A DNA stretch of 64,000 nucleotides from positions 434,001 to 498,000 of the forward strand of contig NZ_AP025491.1 of assembly GCF_024347495.1 (NCBI RefSeq). The letters run 5' to 3'. This document shows, piece by piece, positions 23,826 to 33,483 of this stretch; positions within the stretch are counted from its first letter, which is position 1; every line of letters begins with the position of its first letter. This DNA is from Vibrio gallaecicus. Its GTDB lineage: Bacteria; Pseudomonadota; Gammaproteobacteria; Enterobacterales; Vibrionaceae. The notes under the pieces are model-generated. The model worked only from the letters and a program-made list of their open reading frames with translations. It was not told where the DNA came from and ran no database searches. Position numbers and translations under genes: made by a program.

Positions 23826-25168
23826 GGCTCACGCTTTCCGTAGCGAATATCGACCACTAAACTGGTGACTTGGTATTCTAGAATTTCGGCAAGTTGTTGT
23901 GCTTGGTTTTTAACTAAGCAATGGATGATAAGTAAAGGTACAGCCACAAGAAGCCCTAGTTTGGTTGTGAGTAGTGCCTCGGCAATGCCGCCAGAAAGTA
24001 GATCCCCATCTGTTACGCCCTGAGCTGTGATCACCGAAAACGTCTCGATCATGCCGCCAACGGTACCTAATAACCCCATAAGAGGGGCAATGGCTGCCAA
24101 TACTGCTAATGTTCCTATACCTTTGTGTAACCAAGGCATTTCACGACTGACATTTGCATCAACCACGTCTTCCATTTCTTGCTCGGTCGCGCACTCTTTA
24201 AGCTGAATGAGTACTCGTCCTAGAATGTTCCCATTTGAGAGGGCACTTAGCCTACTGGCTTGGTGGGTTACCGCTCTTTTCTCTTTAGTCAGCGTAATGA
24301 GGCGAACCAAGCCGATAGAAAATCCAATCACTGCAATGAAGGTAATAAGTAAACCAATAATGCCAGCTGGCTTGTAAGATTCGTACCACTTAGGCTGTTT
24401 TGCCGATGCGATAAAACCCAAACCAAAGTTAGGGTCGATAACCCATTGATCTGGTGTGCGGTTAAATTGGGGTTGTGGTGTGATTTGTTGCCATTGCTGA
24501 CGGGCTCCCTCAAAGCTCAACCAGCCGAAGTCTTTGGATAATTGGCTAAATGCCCCGATTTGCTGAATTGAAGCACGTTCAACTTTACCGCTAGGCAATA
24601 ATATATCGCCTATATATTCTCTTGGTTCACTCGATTCCGAAATTTGCTGAATCATCGCAAGCCAAAGCGTGTTAATTGTTGTGATATTGAAATCACTTTT
24701 TTCTATCGGCTTAGGCATACGGTTATTAAACCAAGTCGCCAAAGGTTGATTATTCGCGATAAAGTTATTTTGCTGAGCAGACGTCAGGTCTATTACTTCA
24801 ATGATCCCAGATCGAGCGGCTTCAACTTGTTTTTGCTTGTCTCGTAATTTTTGTTGCAGCCTAAGAATATCTTCTTCAAGTCGTGCATTGTTTTCGTTGA
24901 GTTCATTTAATTTAAATTGCTGTGAACTGACTTGTTCATTGACTTCGGATAACTGGCTTTGTTTACGAGATTTTAGTTGTTCATAACGTTGAACATCATC
25001 TTTGTTACTGCGCTCAACACGTTCAAAGATACCTTGCAGCGTTTCGCTAGGGCTGTTGTTTGGTAACGTTGTGGTACTGGCTCCTATCGCGGAACCGACA
25101 TTGAACACCCCTATTAGGCATACAGTTAATAGAAATGAAGAGCAGGACTTCGAAGAGTATGTATTCAT
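23819..25168 (-). CDS. ttpC: TtpC, long MotA/TolQ/ExbB-family protein of the TonB2-type complex
   Basis: A 449-residue TtpC-like protein. It has a signal-like N-terminus, then a long periplasmic region with a coiled coil (about 50-120, Gln/Glu/Leu-rich), and a C-terminal ExbB-type module with transmembrane helices and LAAIAPLMGLLGTVGGMIETF plus EALLTTKLGLLVAVPLL. TtpC was defined in Vibrio as a fourth component essential for TonB2 and TonB3 function, possibly bridging the wider periplasm. It lies three bases after the DUF3450 stop. Confidence 0.88.
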   Translation of the reverse strand: MNTYSSKSCSSFLLTVCLIGVFNVGSAIGASTTTLPNNSPSETLQGIFERVERSNKDDVQRYEQLKSRKQSQLSEVNEQVSSQQFKLNELNENNARLEEDILRLQQKLRDKQKQVEAARSGIIEVIDLTSAQQNNFIANNQPLATWFNNRMPKPIEKSDFNITTINTLWLAMIQQISESSEPREYIGDILLPSGKVERASIQQIGAFSQLSKDFGWLSFEGARQQWQQITPQPQFNRTPDQWVIDPNFGLGFIASAKQPKWYESYKPAGIIGLLITFIAVIGFSIGLVRLITLTKEKRAVTHQASRLSALSNGNILGRVLIQLKECATEQEMEDVVDANVSREMPWLHKGIGTLAVLAAIAPLMGLLGTVGGMIETFSVITAQGVTDGDLLSGGIAEALLTTKLGLLVAVPLLIIHCLVKNQAQQLAEILEYQVTSLVVDIRYGKREPC

Positions 25169-25170
25169 GA

Positions 25171-25914
25171 CTATTGCGCCTTTGGAAGTGTGATAACTGG
25201 ATAAGTGCCGCCATCATTGAGAGTGATGAGAGCTTGTTCAATCTGCGCAGTTTCGTTAGCCCCTAGTGCTCCCCATTTCTGATCATCTGCGAGCCACACC
25301 CCTGCAGTTAAGGTATCCAGCGACAAATAGTAATAGCCTAAACGTCCAACTCTGATGAATTGAACTTCTTGAGTTGGGGTCAAGCGACCAAACCAAGTTT
25401 TTACTTGAGTCCCGTATTGGATCTCTGTCTGATACGCGATCAGAATACGTTCAAGTTTTTCGGCTTCACTCATTTGCGGGTTATCTAAATCTAAATTGAG
25501 GCGTTCAACACGCTCAAGCCTTTGTCGTTTATCAAATGGTAGGTCGGTTCTTACTAAGTCTTCTAAGGTCGTGACCATCTTTTCCAATAGAGGGTACAAA
25601 TTCACTTTTGTTTGGCGAATGTTACTCATTTCACTCTCTAACTCATCAACAACACTTTCTAATTGCTCTAGCTGTCTTTGAAGTTGGCTTTGATAGCGCG
25701 TTTGTAGCCTTATCTCATGATCCAAGTTTCTTGTTATTTCACGTTGAAGCTGAGTTTGGTCGTCGATTGCTTCTACGTGCTTCTGAATCGTGGAAGATGA
25801 TTCAATATAACCTGTTTGTTTTTGAATCTTATGACTAGTTGTTGATTCTGCAAAAGATGCATTTTGCAGTGATATTGAGAATATTACTAAAGGTATAAAT
25901 CGAAATGGAATCAT
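25171..25914 (-). CDS. DUF3450 periplasmic coiled-coil protein
   Basis: A 247-residue exported protein with a signal peptide (about 1-22) and a long coiled coil (about 45-115) rich in Gln, Glu, Leu and Arg, followed by a small globular DUF3450 region (YQTEIQYGTQVKTWFG, GRLGYYYLSLDTLTAGVW). DUF3450 proteins precede ttpC in Vibrio TonB2/3 loci; their role is not established. It is the first gene of the minus-strand TonB operon. A Fur-box-like sequence lies about 60 bases upstream of its start. Confidence 0.87.
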   Translation of the reverse strand: MIPFRFIPLVIFSISLQNASFAESTTSHKIQKQTGYIESSSTIQKHVEAIDDQTQLQREITRNLDHEIRLQTRYQSQLQRQLEQLESVVDELESEMSNIRQTKVNLYPLLEKMVTTLEDLVRTDLPFDKRQRLERVERLNLDLDNPQMSEAEKLERILIAYQTEIQYGTQVKTWFGRLTPTQEVQFIRVGRLGYYYLSLDTLTAGVWLADDQKWGALGANETAQIEQALITLNDGGTYPVITLPKAQ

Positions 25915-25972
25915 CAGTCTTATTGCTATAGTTGGTTGGTGCTATTCTTGAGAGCAACACTAAAAACCAGAG

Positions 25973-25989
25973 AATGATAATCGTTTTTA
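25973..25989 (-). promoter_or_regulatory. Fur-box-like site for the TonB operon
   Basis: AATGATAATCGTTTTTA matches the left and centre of the Fur consensus (AATGATAATC) with a weaker right half. It sits about 60 bases upstream of the DUF3450 start, in promoter position, and mirrors the perfect site in front of the divergent receptor gene. Confidence 0.6.
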
Positions 25990-26399
25990 TTTATAAAGAA
26001 AGAGATATTTTTAAAGTTGTGGATACTTTTGTTGTTTAACTATTTGATTAATAATTAAATAAAAATTATTTATATTGATTTTGTTTTAAGGGGGATGGAA
26101 ATTTATTTTTAATAACGCCAACCTTCATTTTATCGATTGCCTTAACAAAAGTGAATTTTTTATAAAAAATCATTGTTAACAATTTGTTTGTAATAAAGTG
26201 TGTACGATATTTTATTCTAAATAGGATTAGTTATCACTTAGATCCTTATGTATAAAGGTTTTGGAAGGGTTACTGATATTCCATAACCTCTCTGAATGTT
26301 AATATTCTATTAATAAAACGGATATTGCAGTGCATTATTCTAAGGTAATAGGTTTCCATAGTGGGATTTACTTACTGAATGACTTATTGTTAGTATTAA

Positions 26400-26414
26400 T
26401 GATAATTATTATCA
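26400..26414 (+). promoter_or_regulatory. Fur box for the receptor operon (perfect 7-1-7)
   Basis: TGATAATTATTATCA is a perfect 7-1-7 inverted repeat identical to the core Fur consensus. It ends 15 bases before the receptor ATG, so Fur-iron binding would block transcription start or early elongation. Iron starvation should induce the operon. Confidence 0.88.
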
Positions 26415-26429
26415 CTTAGAACTTTTGAA

Positions 26430-28775
26430 ATGCACACCTTTAATAAAACTATCCTCGCCGTGACCATTGCGTCGCTCTGTTCTGTGTCCAGCGTTTATGC
26501 AGAAACAGAAAAACCATCGAATACTCAAACTGATCTTACCGTTAATGTAACCGATACGAGAGATGATGATCTTTCAACTAAACAGACGCTTGATGCTGAT
26601 GATATTAAAGATACACCGTCATCAAACGGGAACTTAACGGACTATTTAAAAGATAACCCAAATGTGCGTTTTGCTGGTGGTGATTTAGATGGCTTACAAG
26701 GTGGTGAAATTAAGCCAAGTTCAATTTCGATTAACGGTGCCGACTCAGAACAAACAGCCTACCTATTAGACGGTATAAACATTAATAATGATATTGACCC
26801 AGGTCACCAGTTGTTTGATGGCTCAATGGCAGTTAACCCGAATAAAAGTTCAGAACAGGCTTATTACTTTGATGCCAACCTTTTAACTGGTGTTACTGCT
26901 TACACAAGTGATGTTCCTGTGAGTTTAGGTGGCTTTACCGGTGGTGCAGTGGTCGCGGAAACTCGCCATTATAGCGGCGAAAACCGAGTGAAGTTACGCT
27001 ATCGTGGTACACAATCTGATTGGGCTTCAGTTCATATCGATGACCATGTAAAAGCAGCGACTGAAGCTTTAGAGCCAACAGGTTCAGAAGCCACTTATCA
27101 ACCTAAATACAAAAAGAATTTCTTCAGTCTAATGGCGGAGCAATCTCTGACAGATGATATAGGGATGGTGCTTGGATTCAGCCGTCGAGATTCTGATATT
27201 CAACAAACCCGACTTTTAAACCCGACAGGGGAAAGAGATAGAGAAGATCAGACTCGACGTTCAGATAACTTTCTCGCGAACTTTAATTGGGTGCCTGATG
27301 TTAACCGAAGCTTAGAGTTTGGCTTACGCTTGTCTGATTATAGTGAAGGTAAGTACTTTGCGACAAATACGGAAGGTGATGTTACAGATACTCACTTAGC
27401 TTATGGCTCTACAGTTAAGTGGACGCAAAAACTAGGTGCTGGCTCCTTCTCGGCAACGGCGGCCTACGATAAGTTCAAAGATGAACGAGATTCTTCATCA
27501 AACACTGCCAACGTTTATATCGAATTTGATCCTGCGTTTGAGTTCTACGAAGGAGGCTATGGTGATAGCCAAATGACTCAGCAAAATATCAACCTGCTAT
27601 TAGCGTATGACTTCGATCGTATTGATGTCGGACCTACGTCACATCTTATATCTTTGGGCGCGGATTATCGAAAAACTGATTTCGAATTCAATCGCGACCA
27701 TGATGTTAACATCAATACAGCAATGACTTGGGGTGGTGTTGAGATTGGTCAATCAAGCGAGACGTTGAACGCAGGTAGTGTTAGTACTGATCACCAAGAC
27801 TACGCTATATATGTCGAAGACCAAATTCAAATTGGTAACCTGACACTTCGCCCTGGTATTCGAATTGACCGAGATGATTTCTTAGAAAACACTAACATAG
27901 CGCCGCGATTTGTATCGTCGCTACAGGTGGCACGTGACACAAATGTGAGTTTTGGTATAAACCGATACTACGGTCGTTCGTTTGCCTCTATGAAATTAGC
28001 AGGAGAAGTTCAAGAACTTAATAACGATACATCACGCGATTACGCTTCAATCGATGGTTTAAAGACACCTCATGCTGATGAAGTCACTTTTGGTATCACG
28101 CAAAACGTATCGAATTTTGTGCTTTCTGCAAGTTACGTCAATAGAGATTATAAGAATCGAATTGTAACGGAAGAGCTGAGAACAGCAGGTTCCAAAGTGG
28201 TCTCTTACGTTAACACTGAAAGCTACAGTGCTGATGTTTATACCATTCAAGCAAGCAATATTAAACCATGGGTTCTAGGACCGACTTACTGGACTACTAC
28301 CTTAGCTGCCGACTGGACTACAACCGACTATTCAACTGTAGCAAGTGGTTATAACGCTAACGAGCTTATCTACCTTGACGGTAAGTTGATGACTCGGGCG
28401 GAAGCACAAGAGAAAGTAAACAGCAATGGTGAGGAGTGGATTGTTCGCTTAGGACTAGATATGGAAGTGCCAACGTACAATATAGCTTGGGCAAACAAAA
28501 TCTACATAAAGGCTCCAGTGAAAGATACTGAGTATTCTACGGATGCGGCTGATGGTAAAGAAATGTACTACAGCTACGATCACGGAACGCAAACCCAGTG
28601 GGATACTCGACTTCGTTACCAGCCAAGCCTTTATGGAACTCACTCGGCTTACGTTCAAGTTGATATTCTCAATTTACTAGATGATGTTCGTCAAAAAGGT
28701 ATCTTTAGCACAGCAAGTAATGCAACCTTCTCCCCAGGTCGTGAGTTCTGGCTTGAGCTAGGTTACGAATTCTAA
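26430..28775 (+). CDS. TonB-dependent outer-membrane receptor (FusA/YddB-like)
   Basis: A 781-residue TonB-dependent transporter. It has a signal peptide (about 1-24, VYA cleavage site), a TonB-box-like LTVNVTDT shortly after it, a plug domain (about 45-160; NGNLTDYLKDNPNV, SISINGADSEQTAYLLDGININ split as SISINGADSEQ / TAYLLDGININ) and a 22-strand barrel ending FWLELGYEF with the terminal Phe. Size and operon partners match YddB (E. coli) and FusA (Pectobacterium), the latter importing whole plant ferredoxin. The ligand here is unknown; an iron-containing protein or peptide is the best guess. Controlled by the Fur box ending 15 bases upstream. Confidence 0.88.
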   Translation: MHTFNKTILAVTIASLCSVSSVYAETEKPSNTQTDLTVNVTDTRDDDLSTKQTLDADDIKDTPSSNGNLTDYLKDNPNVRFAGGDLDGLQGGEIKPSSISINGADSEQTAYLLDGININNDIDPGHQLFDGSMAVNPNKSSEQAYYFDANLLTGVTAYTSDVPVSLGGFTGGAVVAETRHYSGENRVKLRYRGTQSDWASVHIDDHVKAATEALEPTGSEATYQPKYKKNFFSLMAEQSLTDDIGMVLGFSRRDSDIQQTRLLNPTGERDREDQTRRSDNFLANFNWVPDVNRSLEFGLRLSDYSEGKYFATNTEGDVTDTHLAYGSTVKWTQKLGAGSFSATAAYDKFKDERDSSSNTANVYIEFDPAFEFYEGGYGDSQMTQQNINLLLAYDFDRIDVGPTSHLISLGADYRKTDFEFNRDHDVNINTAMTWGGVEIGQSSETLNAGSVSTDHQDYAIYVEDQIQIGNLTLRPGIRIDRDDFLENTNIAPRFVSSLQVARDTNVSFGINRYYGRSFASMKLAGEVQELNNDTSRDYASIDGLKTPHADEVTFGITQNVSNFVLSASYVNRDYKNRIVTEELRTAGSKVVSYVNTESYSADVYTIQASNIKPWVLGPTYWTTTLAADWTTTDYSTVASGYNANELIYLDGKLMTRAEAQEKVNSNGEEWIVRLGLDMEVPTYNIAWANKIYIKAPVKDTEYSTDAADGKEMYYSYDHGTQTQWDTRLRYQPSLYGTHSAYVQVDILNLLDDVRQKGIFSTASNATFSPGREFWLELGYEF

Positions 28776-28852
28776 TCACTTCTTTTTAATTTTTTGATAA
28801 TAGGTAACCAGTGGTTTTCAGCTACTGGTTGCCTTGTCGTTTTTGGTGAAAT

Positions 28853-30556
28853 ATGTCTAACCCATCCCCTTTGTCTCTAAAAGACAAATCCTTCCTTTCT
28901 CAAGTATGGTCGCTAGCACATCCGTACTGGAGCAGCGACGAGAAACGTATTGCTTGGCTGCTTCTCGGCTTTGTTGTTGGTTTGAACTATTTGATCGTTG
29001 AAGTCGCGGTTCTTTACAGCAATTGGAACCGTGATTTTTTCAACCTAATGCAAAATGAAGAATGGCATAACTTTTGGAATATGCTGGGTCAATTTGTGCT
29101 TATTATGGTTGTGTATACCGTCATTGATTTAGCCGAGGAATATCTGCGTAGAACCTTGCGTATTCGCTGGCGTCGTTGGCTTACTCATACTTTCCTAGAA
29201 AAGTGGTTAGGCGGAAAACGCTTGTACCGCCATCAACTCAGTTACGCAGACAGTGATAACCCAGATCAGCGAATCTCGCAGGATGTAAAAGATTTCTGTG
29301 ATAAAACGTTGAAGATGGGGTTGGGGTTACTTCGCACTGTAACCAGTTTATTTTCGTTTGTAGTCATTCTCTGGAATTTGTCTGGGAGCCTAACGTTTGA
29401 GTTTGCTGGTAGTGAGTGGGTGATTCCTGGATACATGGTGTGGGTTGCGATTGTTTATTCCATTATTGGTACTTGGTTGACTCACAAAATTGCCAAGCGT
29501 TTGGTACCACTGAACTTTGAACAAGAAAAAAGTGAAGCCGACTTTCGTTTCCACTTAATGCGTGTACGAGAGCATGCGGAATCTATTGCTTTACAACGTG
29601 GCGAACTAGCAGAAAACAGCCGCACACAAACCTTATTCGGCAAGGTTTGGGACAACTGGCAACAGCTTACTGGCATGAAGCTAAAATATGGTGCGTTTAC
29701 CAGTGGCTACAATGAGGTTGCGCGAATTTTCCCATACTTGGTTGCTTCACCAAGATTGATGAGTGGTGCGTTACAACTTGGCGATATGATGCAAACTGCA
29801 ACGGGTTTTTATCGTGTTCAAGAAGCCTTCAGTTGGTTTGTCGACTCTTATGAAGAACTTTCAGATTGGCGCGCCGTCACCGACCGATTAATCACATTCC
29901 ACGCTCAATTAGAAGCGTTACCAAATGCAAATTCATTACCACGATCAGAGAAGCCAGAGTGGCGTGATCTCAATTTGTATTCACCTGAACAACAGCCGTT
30001 ACTTTCTGAACAAAGTGGTGCTATTTCTCAAAGTATCATCATTAAAGGTGTGTCTGGAGGCGGGAAAAGTACCTTTATTCGCTCGTTAGCAGGGCTGTGG
30101 CCTTATCAAAATGGTGAGATCAGCATGCCTGACGACAGCGAATGTATGTTTATTCCACAAAAACCGTATCTGCCTAATGCGACTCTGCGTGACATTCTTT
30201 TGTATCCGAACTGCAATTCAGTATCTGATGAAGAGTTGTCGGAAGCGTTAACGCTCGCAGGTATTGCTAAGTTCAGTGATCAAATCGATATGCAAAATAA
30301 CTGGCAGCAAAATGTCTCAGGTGGTGAGCTTCAGAAAATCATGCTGGCACGCAGTTTGGTTCAAAAGCCGCAATGGCTTTTCTTGGATGAAGCAATGTCG
30401 GCGCTCGATCCTGAAAGCTACCGCTCAATTCGTGAAGTAATGAAGGTGCAACTCCCAGATAGCTATATCGTCGAAGTCTCACATCGCGAGAGTCACGAAG
30501 AAGAGCAAAACCAACTTATTTTATGCACACAAACACAATCGTTTAAATATTTATGA
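28853..30556 (+). CDS. YddA/FusD-like ABC transporter (membrane-ATPase fusion)
   Basis: A 567-residue half-transporter of the SbmA/BacA-like YddA family (E. coli YddA is 561). Five to six transmembrane helices lie in the first 330 residues, with the family segment SYADSDNPDQRISQDVKDFC (residues about 139-158). The ATPase domain has Walker A GVSGGGKST, signature VSGGELQK and Walker B WLFLDEAMSALD. In the Fus system the homologue FusD is proposed to move material across the inner membrane after proteolysis. The gene follows the receptor by 77 bases and overlaps the protease start by four, so all three are one operon. Confidence 0.88.
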   Translation: MSNPSPLSLKDKSFLSQVWSLAHPYWSSDEKRIAWLLLGFVVGLNYLIVEVAVLYSNWNRDFFNLMQNEEWHNFWNMLGQFVLIMVVYTVIDLAEEYLRRTLRIRWRRWLTHTFLEKWLGGKRLYRHQLSYADSDNPDQRISQDVKDFCDKTLKMGLGLLRTVTSLFSFVVILWNLSGSLTFEFAGSEWVIPGYMVWVAIVYSIIGTWLTHKIAKRLVPLNFEQEKSEADFRFHLMRVREHAESIALQRGELAENSRTQTLFGKVWDNWQQLTGMKLKYGAFTSGYNEVARIFPYLVASPRLMSGALQLGDMMQTATGFYRVQEAFSWFVDSYEELSDWRAVTDRLITFHAQLEALPNANSLPRSEKPEWRDLNLYSPEQQPLLSEQSGAISQSIIIKGVSGGGKSTFIRSLAGLWPYQNGEISMPDDSECMFIPQKPYLPNATLRDILLYPNCNSVSDEELSEALTLAGIAKFSDQIDMQNNWQQNVSGGELQKIMLARSLVQKPQWLFLDEAMSALDPESYRSIREVMKVQLPDSYIVEVSHRESHEEEQNQLILCTQTQSFKYL

Positions 30557-33378
30557 AGATTAACAAAATACTGATATTGGCAAGCGCGGCACTTTTAGGT
30601 GCTTGTCAGGTGATTACACCGACTAAAAGTGTAGATTCGACTTTGGACCTATCTCAGACGTTGAGTTTTGACAGCAACGTAGAAGTCGGCAAGCTTGAAA
30701 ATGGCTTGAGCTATTACATTGCTGAAAATACTAATCCTGAATCGCGAGTTTATGTCCGCTTGGTCGTTAATGCTGGTTCAATGAGCGAAGACGATGATCA
30801 AAGAGGTGTCGCTCATATCGTTGAACATATGGCTTTTAATGGCACAAAACATTATCCCGGGAATGAAGTCATTAAAGTGCTGGAAGAAGCGGGAATGAAA
30901 TTTGGTGTCGACATCAATGCGTTTACCGACTTTGAAAATACGGTTTACACCCTTAACTTGCCGAGTAACGATCCGGAAACTCTTGAATTGGTGATGGATG
31001 TACTTTCTGATTGGGCAAGTAATGTCACTATGCTCAAAGGGGATTTAGATGCAGAACGTGGCATTGTTTTGGAGGAGTGGCGTGCTCGATTAGGTCCAAT
31101 GTTAAGGTTAGGTGATAAGAAAAGTGCGATTGAAATGGCTGGTTCACGCTATGTTATGCGTGACCCAATTGGTGACCCTCACACTATTAAAAATGTATCA
31201 AAGTATCGAGTTGCGGACTTTTATACTAAATGGTATCGCCCAGACAATATGTCGGTTGTGGTCGTTGGCGATGTTCAAACTGAACAAATCAAACAGCTAA
31301 TTACTCGTAAATTAGGTGATGCCAAAGCGCCTGATTCACCGTTAGAGACCGTTGATTACAGTATCCCACTAGTGGAAGGCTGGCGTAGTGAAGTGGTATC
31401 AGAAGAGGGGTACTCATCGCCATCTGTGGAGGTCAGCTTTTTCTCAACTTTCGAACCAGATCTTAGCTACGCTCGCTACCAACAGGATCTTGCTCATCAA
31501 ATAGCGACGCGTCTGCTCAATGTTCGTCTTCAACGTTGGGAACAAGATGAAGATAACGTGGTCAACGCAGCAAACTTTTACTCGTCAAATGTAGGTAGAG
31601 AAACATCACAAGCGGTGTTCTCTTTACAACTTGTTGAAGGGCAGTATGAGCAGGCAACACAAGGATTGTTCCAGTTTGTTGCTCAGCTCACTCAGCACGG
31701 CTTTTCTGAACAGGAAGTGCGCGGAGAAATCAGTCGTCTTAAAGGTGTTATTGACCGAAACCAAGACAAAAAAAATTACAGTATCGACCTTGCTGGAGAC
31801 CTTATGGTATCAGCCGCTAGCAAACAGATATTGATAGATAAAGAGCAAGCTTATCAGCTTAACAAATACTTTTTAGACCGTATCAACGTTAAGCAAGTGA
31901 ATGAGGCTTTCCGACGAGCCATACAACCTAAATCGCGTTTAGTTTTGTTAACTCAACCAACTAAGAAGCGACAACCTAAATTGGCGACTGAGTGGATTGA
32001 GAGTGAATGGCAGTCGAACATGCTTAGCAAACAGCCGCAATGGGTTATCGATGACAGCCAAGCTGTATTGCCAGTTGTTGACCCAAAGTTAGGGACACTC
32101 AAGCAAGAGAAAAAGTGGGCGGAACATCGTATTACTGAATATCGCTTGAGCAATGGAAGTAAACTTGTCTATCGTTATAGCGACAGCAACCCTGGTCAAG
32201 TCCATTTTAAGGCGTTAACTGAAGGCGGTTTACGCTCAATTCCTCAACAAGATTATCAAGCTCTAAAAACTGCGATCAGTCTAGTGGATGATACGGGAGT
32301 CGGTATTGTCCCACAGGCTGATATTCAAACCATCTTCCGTGGTAACCCTGTAGTGATGTCGACACTGGTTGGAGATTACCAACAAGGCTTCTCTGGTTGG
32401 GCGAAGACCGACAGTTTTGAAAAGATGTTAAAGCTATTTCATTTAAAATTGGCGGCAAGTCCAGTATCGGAAAAATCACTAAAAGAGTACCAAGTTGAGA
32501 TGGAGCAGCGTTTAACTGGCAGCCAGTTTGACGGTGCCGATCGCTTTGTTAGAAAGGTCTCGGAGCTACGCTTTCCTGACATTCCGACAGTGTATAGCGA
32601 TAATGGTGAACAAGCGGGATCCTATACGACACAAGGGCTTAGTGATGTTTATCAAGAATACATCGCTGGTAAAACGGATTACACCTATTTTGTCGTGGGC
32701 GATATTACCGCTGATCAACTTGAACAACTTGCCGCGCGCTATTTATCCTCGGTTGAGGTGAAAGAGCCTTCGAGAGATCACTACGAGTTAAGAGCATCGT
32801 CGCCAGAAGTGCGTTACAGCAAAGCCGATTCTAAAGAGCCGAGAGCAGAAGTTGAGATCTACTTAGTTCAAGATTCTCAGTGGCGACCAGATAATGCTTA
32901 CTACTTGGAGTTGAGCGGCGAGTTAGTTCAAGAGCAGTTACGCTTGAAGCTTCGAGAGCAGGCATCGGGAGTTTATGGTGTGGCGAGTTGGTTTTGGCAA
33001 GATAATTACAGCTCGCAAGCCGAAGGTCGAATTTTGTTTACTTGCGCACCGGAGCGAGTTGATGAATTAATATCACTGACGCATTCAGTGCTGAATTCAG
33101 TTGCAATTCAAGGAGCCGATGAACAAGTGCTTGAGAATAAATTAGTTCAACGTGACGACCAAATTGACCGTTACCTGCGTTCAGATCTAGGTATGTTAAA
33201 TGCGATGGAACAATCTTATCTACTGACGGATAGCCCGCGCTTAATTCAAGCTCAGCGCCGAGCGAACAGTGAGGCAAACAAGTTGATAATTGATGGAGTT
33301 ATGCGTCAGTTTTTAACTCAGGCTAATCGTTTTGAGGCTGTGCTGCTACCTGAATTGGCTGCGGATAAGTCAAACTAA
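30553..33378 (+). CDS. M16 family zinc protease, PqqL/FusC-like, lipoprotein form
   Basis: A 941-residue two-lobed M16 metalloprotease. The zinc motif HIVEH is at residues 88-92 with a third ligand candidate Glu168 (DAERGIVLEEW). The second lobe lacks the motif, as expected. E. coli PqqL (931 residues) and FusC, which cuts imported ferredoxin in the periplasm, are the closest functional models. Unlike a soluble periplasmic protease it begins MKINKILILASAALLGAC, a lipobox with Cys18, and position 2 of the mature protein is Gln, so sorting to the outer membrane is likely. That would place it near the receptor exit. It overlaps the ABC gene by four bases. Confidence 0.88.
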   Translation: MKINKILILASAALLGACQVITPTKSVDSTLDLSQTLSFDSNVEVGKLENGLSYYIAENTNPESRVYVRLVVNAGSMSEDDDQRGVAHIVEHMAFNGTKHYPGNEVIKVLEEAGMKFGVDINAFTDFENTVYTLNLPSNDPETLELVMDVLSDWASNVTMLKGDLDAERGIVLEEWRARLGPMLRLGDKKSAIEMAGSRYVMRDPIGDPHTIKNVSKYRVADFYTKWYRPDNMSVVVVGDVQTEQIKQLITRKLGDAKAPDSPLETVDYSIPLVEGWRSEVVSEEGYSSPSVEVSFFSTFEPDLSYARYQQDLAHQIATRLLNVRLQRWEQDEDNVVNAANFYSSNVGRETSQAVFSLQLVEGQYEQATQGLFQFVAQLTQHGFSEQEVRGEISRLKGVIDRNQDKKNYSIDLAGDLMVSAASKQILIDKEQAYQLNKYFLDRINVKQVNEAFRRAIQPKSRLVLLTQPTKKRQPKLATEWIESEWQSNMLSKQPQWVIDDSQAVLPVVDPKLGTLKQEKKWAEHRITEYRLSNGSKLVYRYSDSNPGQVHFKALTEGGLRSIPQQDYQALKTAISLVDDTGVGIVPQADIQTIFRGNPVVMSTLVGDYQQGFSGWAKTDSFEKMLKLFHLKLAASPVSEKSLKEYQVEMEQRLTGSQFDGADRFVRKVSELRFPDIPTVYSDNGEQAGSYTTQGLSDVYQEYIAGKTDYTYFVVGDITADQLEQLAARYLSSVEVKEPSRDHYELRASSPEVRYSKADSKEPRAEVEIYLVQDSQWRPDNAYYLELSGELVQEQLRLKLREQASGVYGVASWFWQDNYSSQAEGRILFTCAPERVDELISLTHSVLNSVAIQGADEQVLENKLVQRDDQIDRYLRSDLGMLNAMEQSYLLTDSPRLIQAQRRANSEANKLIIDGVMRQFLTQANRFEAVLLPELAADKSN

Positions 33379-33414
33379 TAATTCAAATAAATATCTACGT
33401 CACGCAAGCGTTTT

Positions 33415-33447
33415 AATCATTCTACATATGAGTAACGTAGAATGATT
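33415..33447 (+). other. inverted repeat after the M16 protease gene
   Basis: AATCATTCTAC and its perfect complement GTAGAATGATT (11 bp) flank an 11-base loop. There is no following T-run, so it is more likely an mRNA-stabilising or processing hairpin than a terminator. It would protect the receptor-ABC-protease message from the downstream 158-residue gene. Confidence 0.6.
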
Positions 33448-33483
33448 AGCGCTAGTGTGTGACTTATTTATCGGACAATAAAG

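Larger units (their letters stand above)
25915..26429. other. divergent iron-controlled promoter region
   Basis: About 515 bases, very AT-rich, between the divergent TonB operon and the receptor operon. It holds the two Fur boxes listed separately, one near each gene start. The middle (about 26040-26200) is poly-A/T-rich and could be curved or bind nucleoid proteins. No ORF was seen. Confidence 0.6.
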
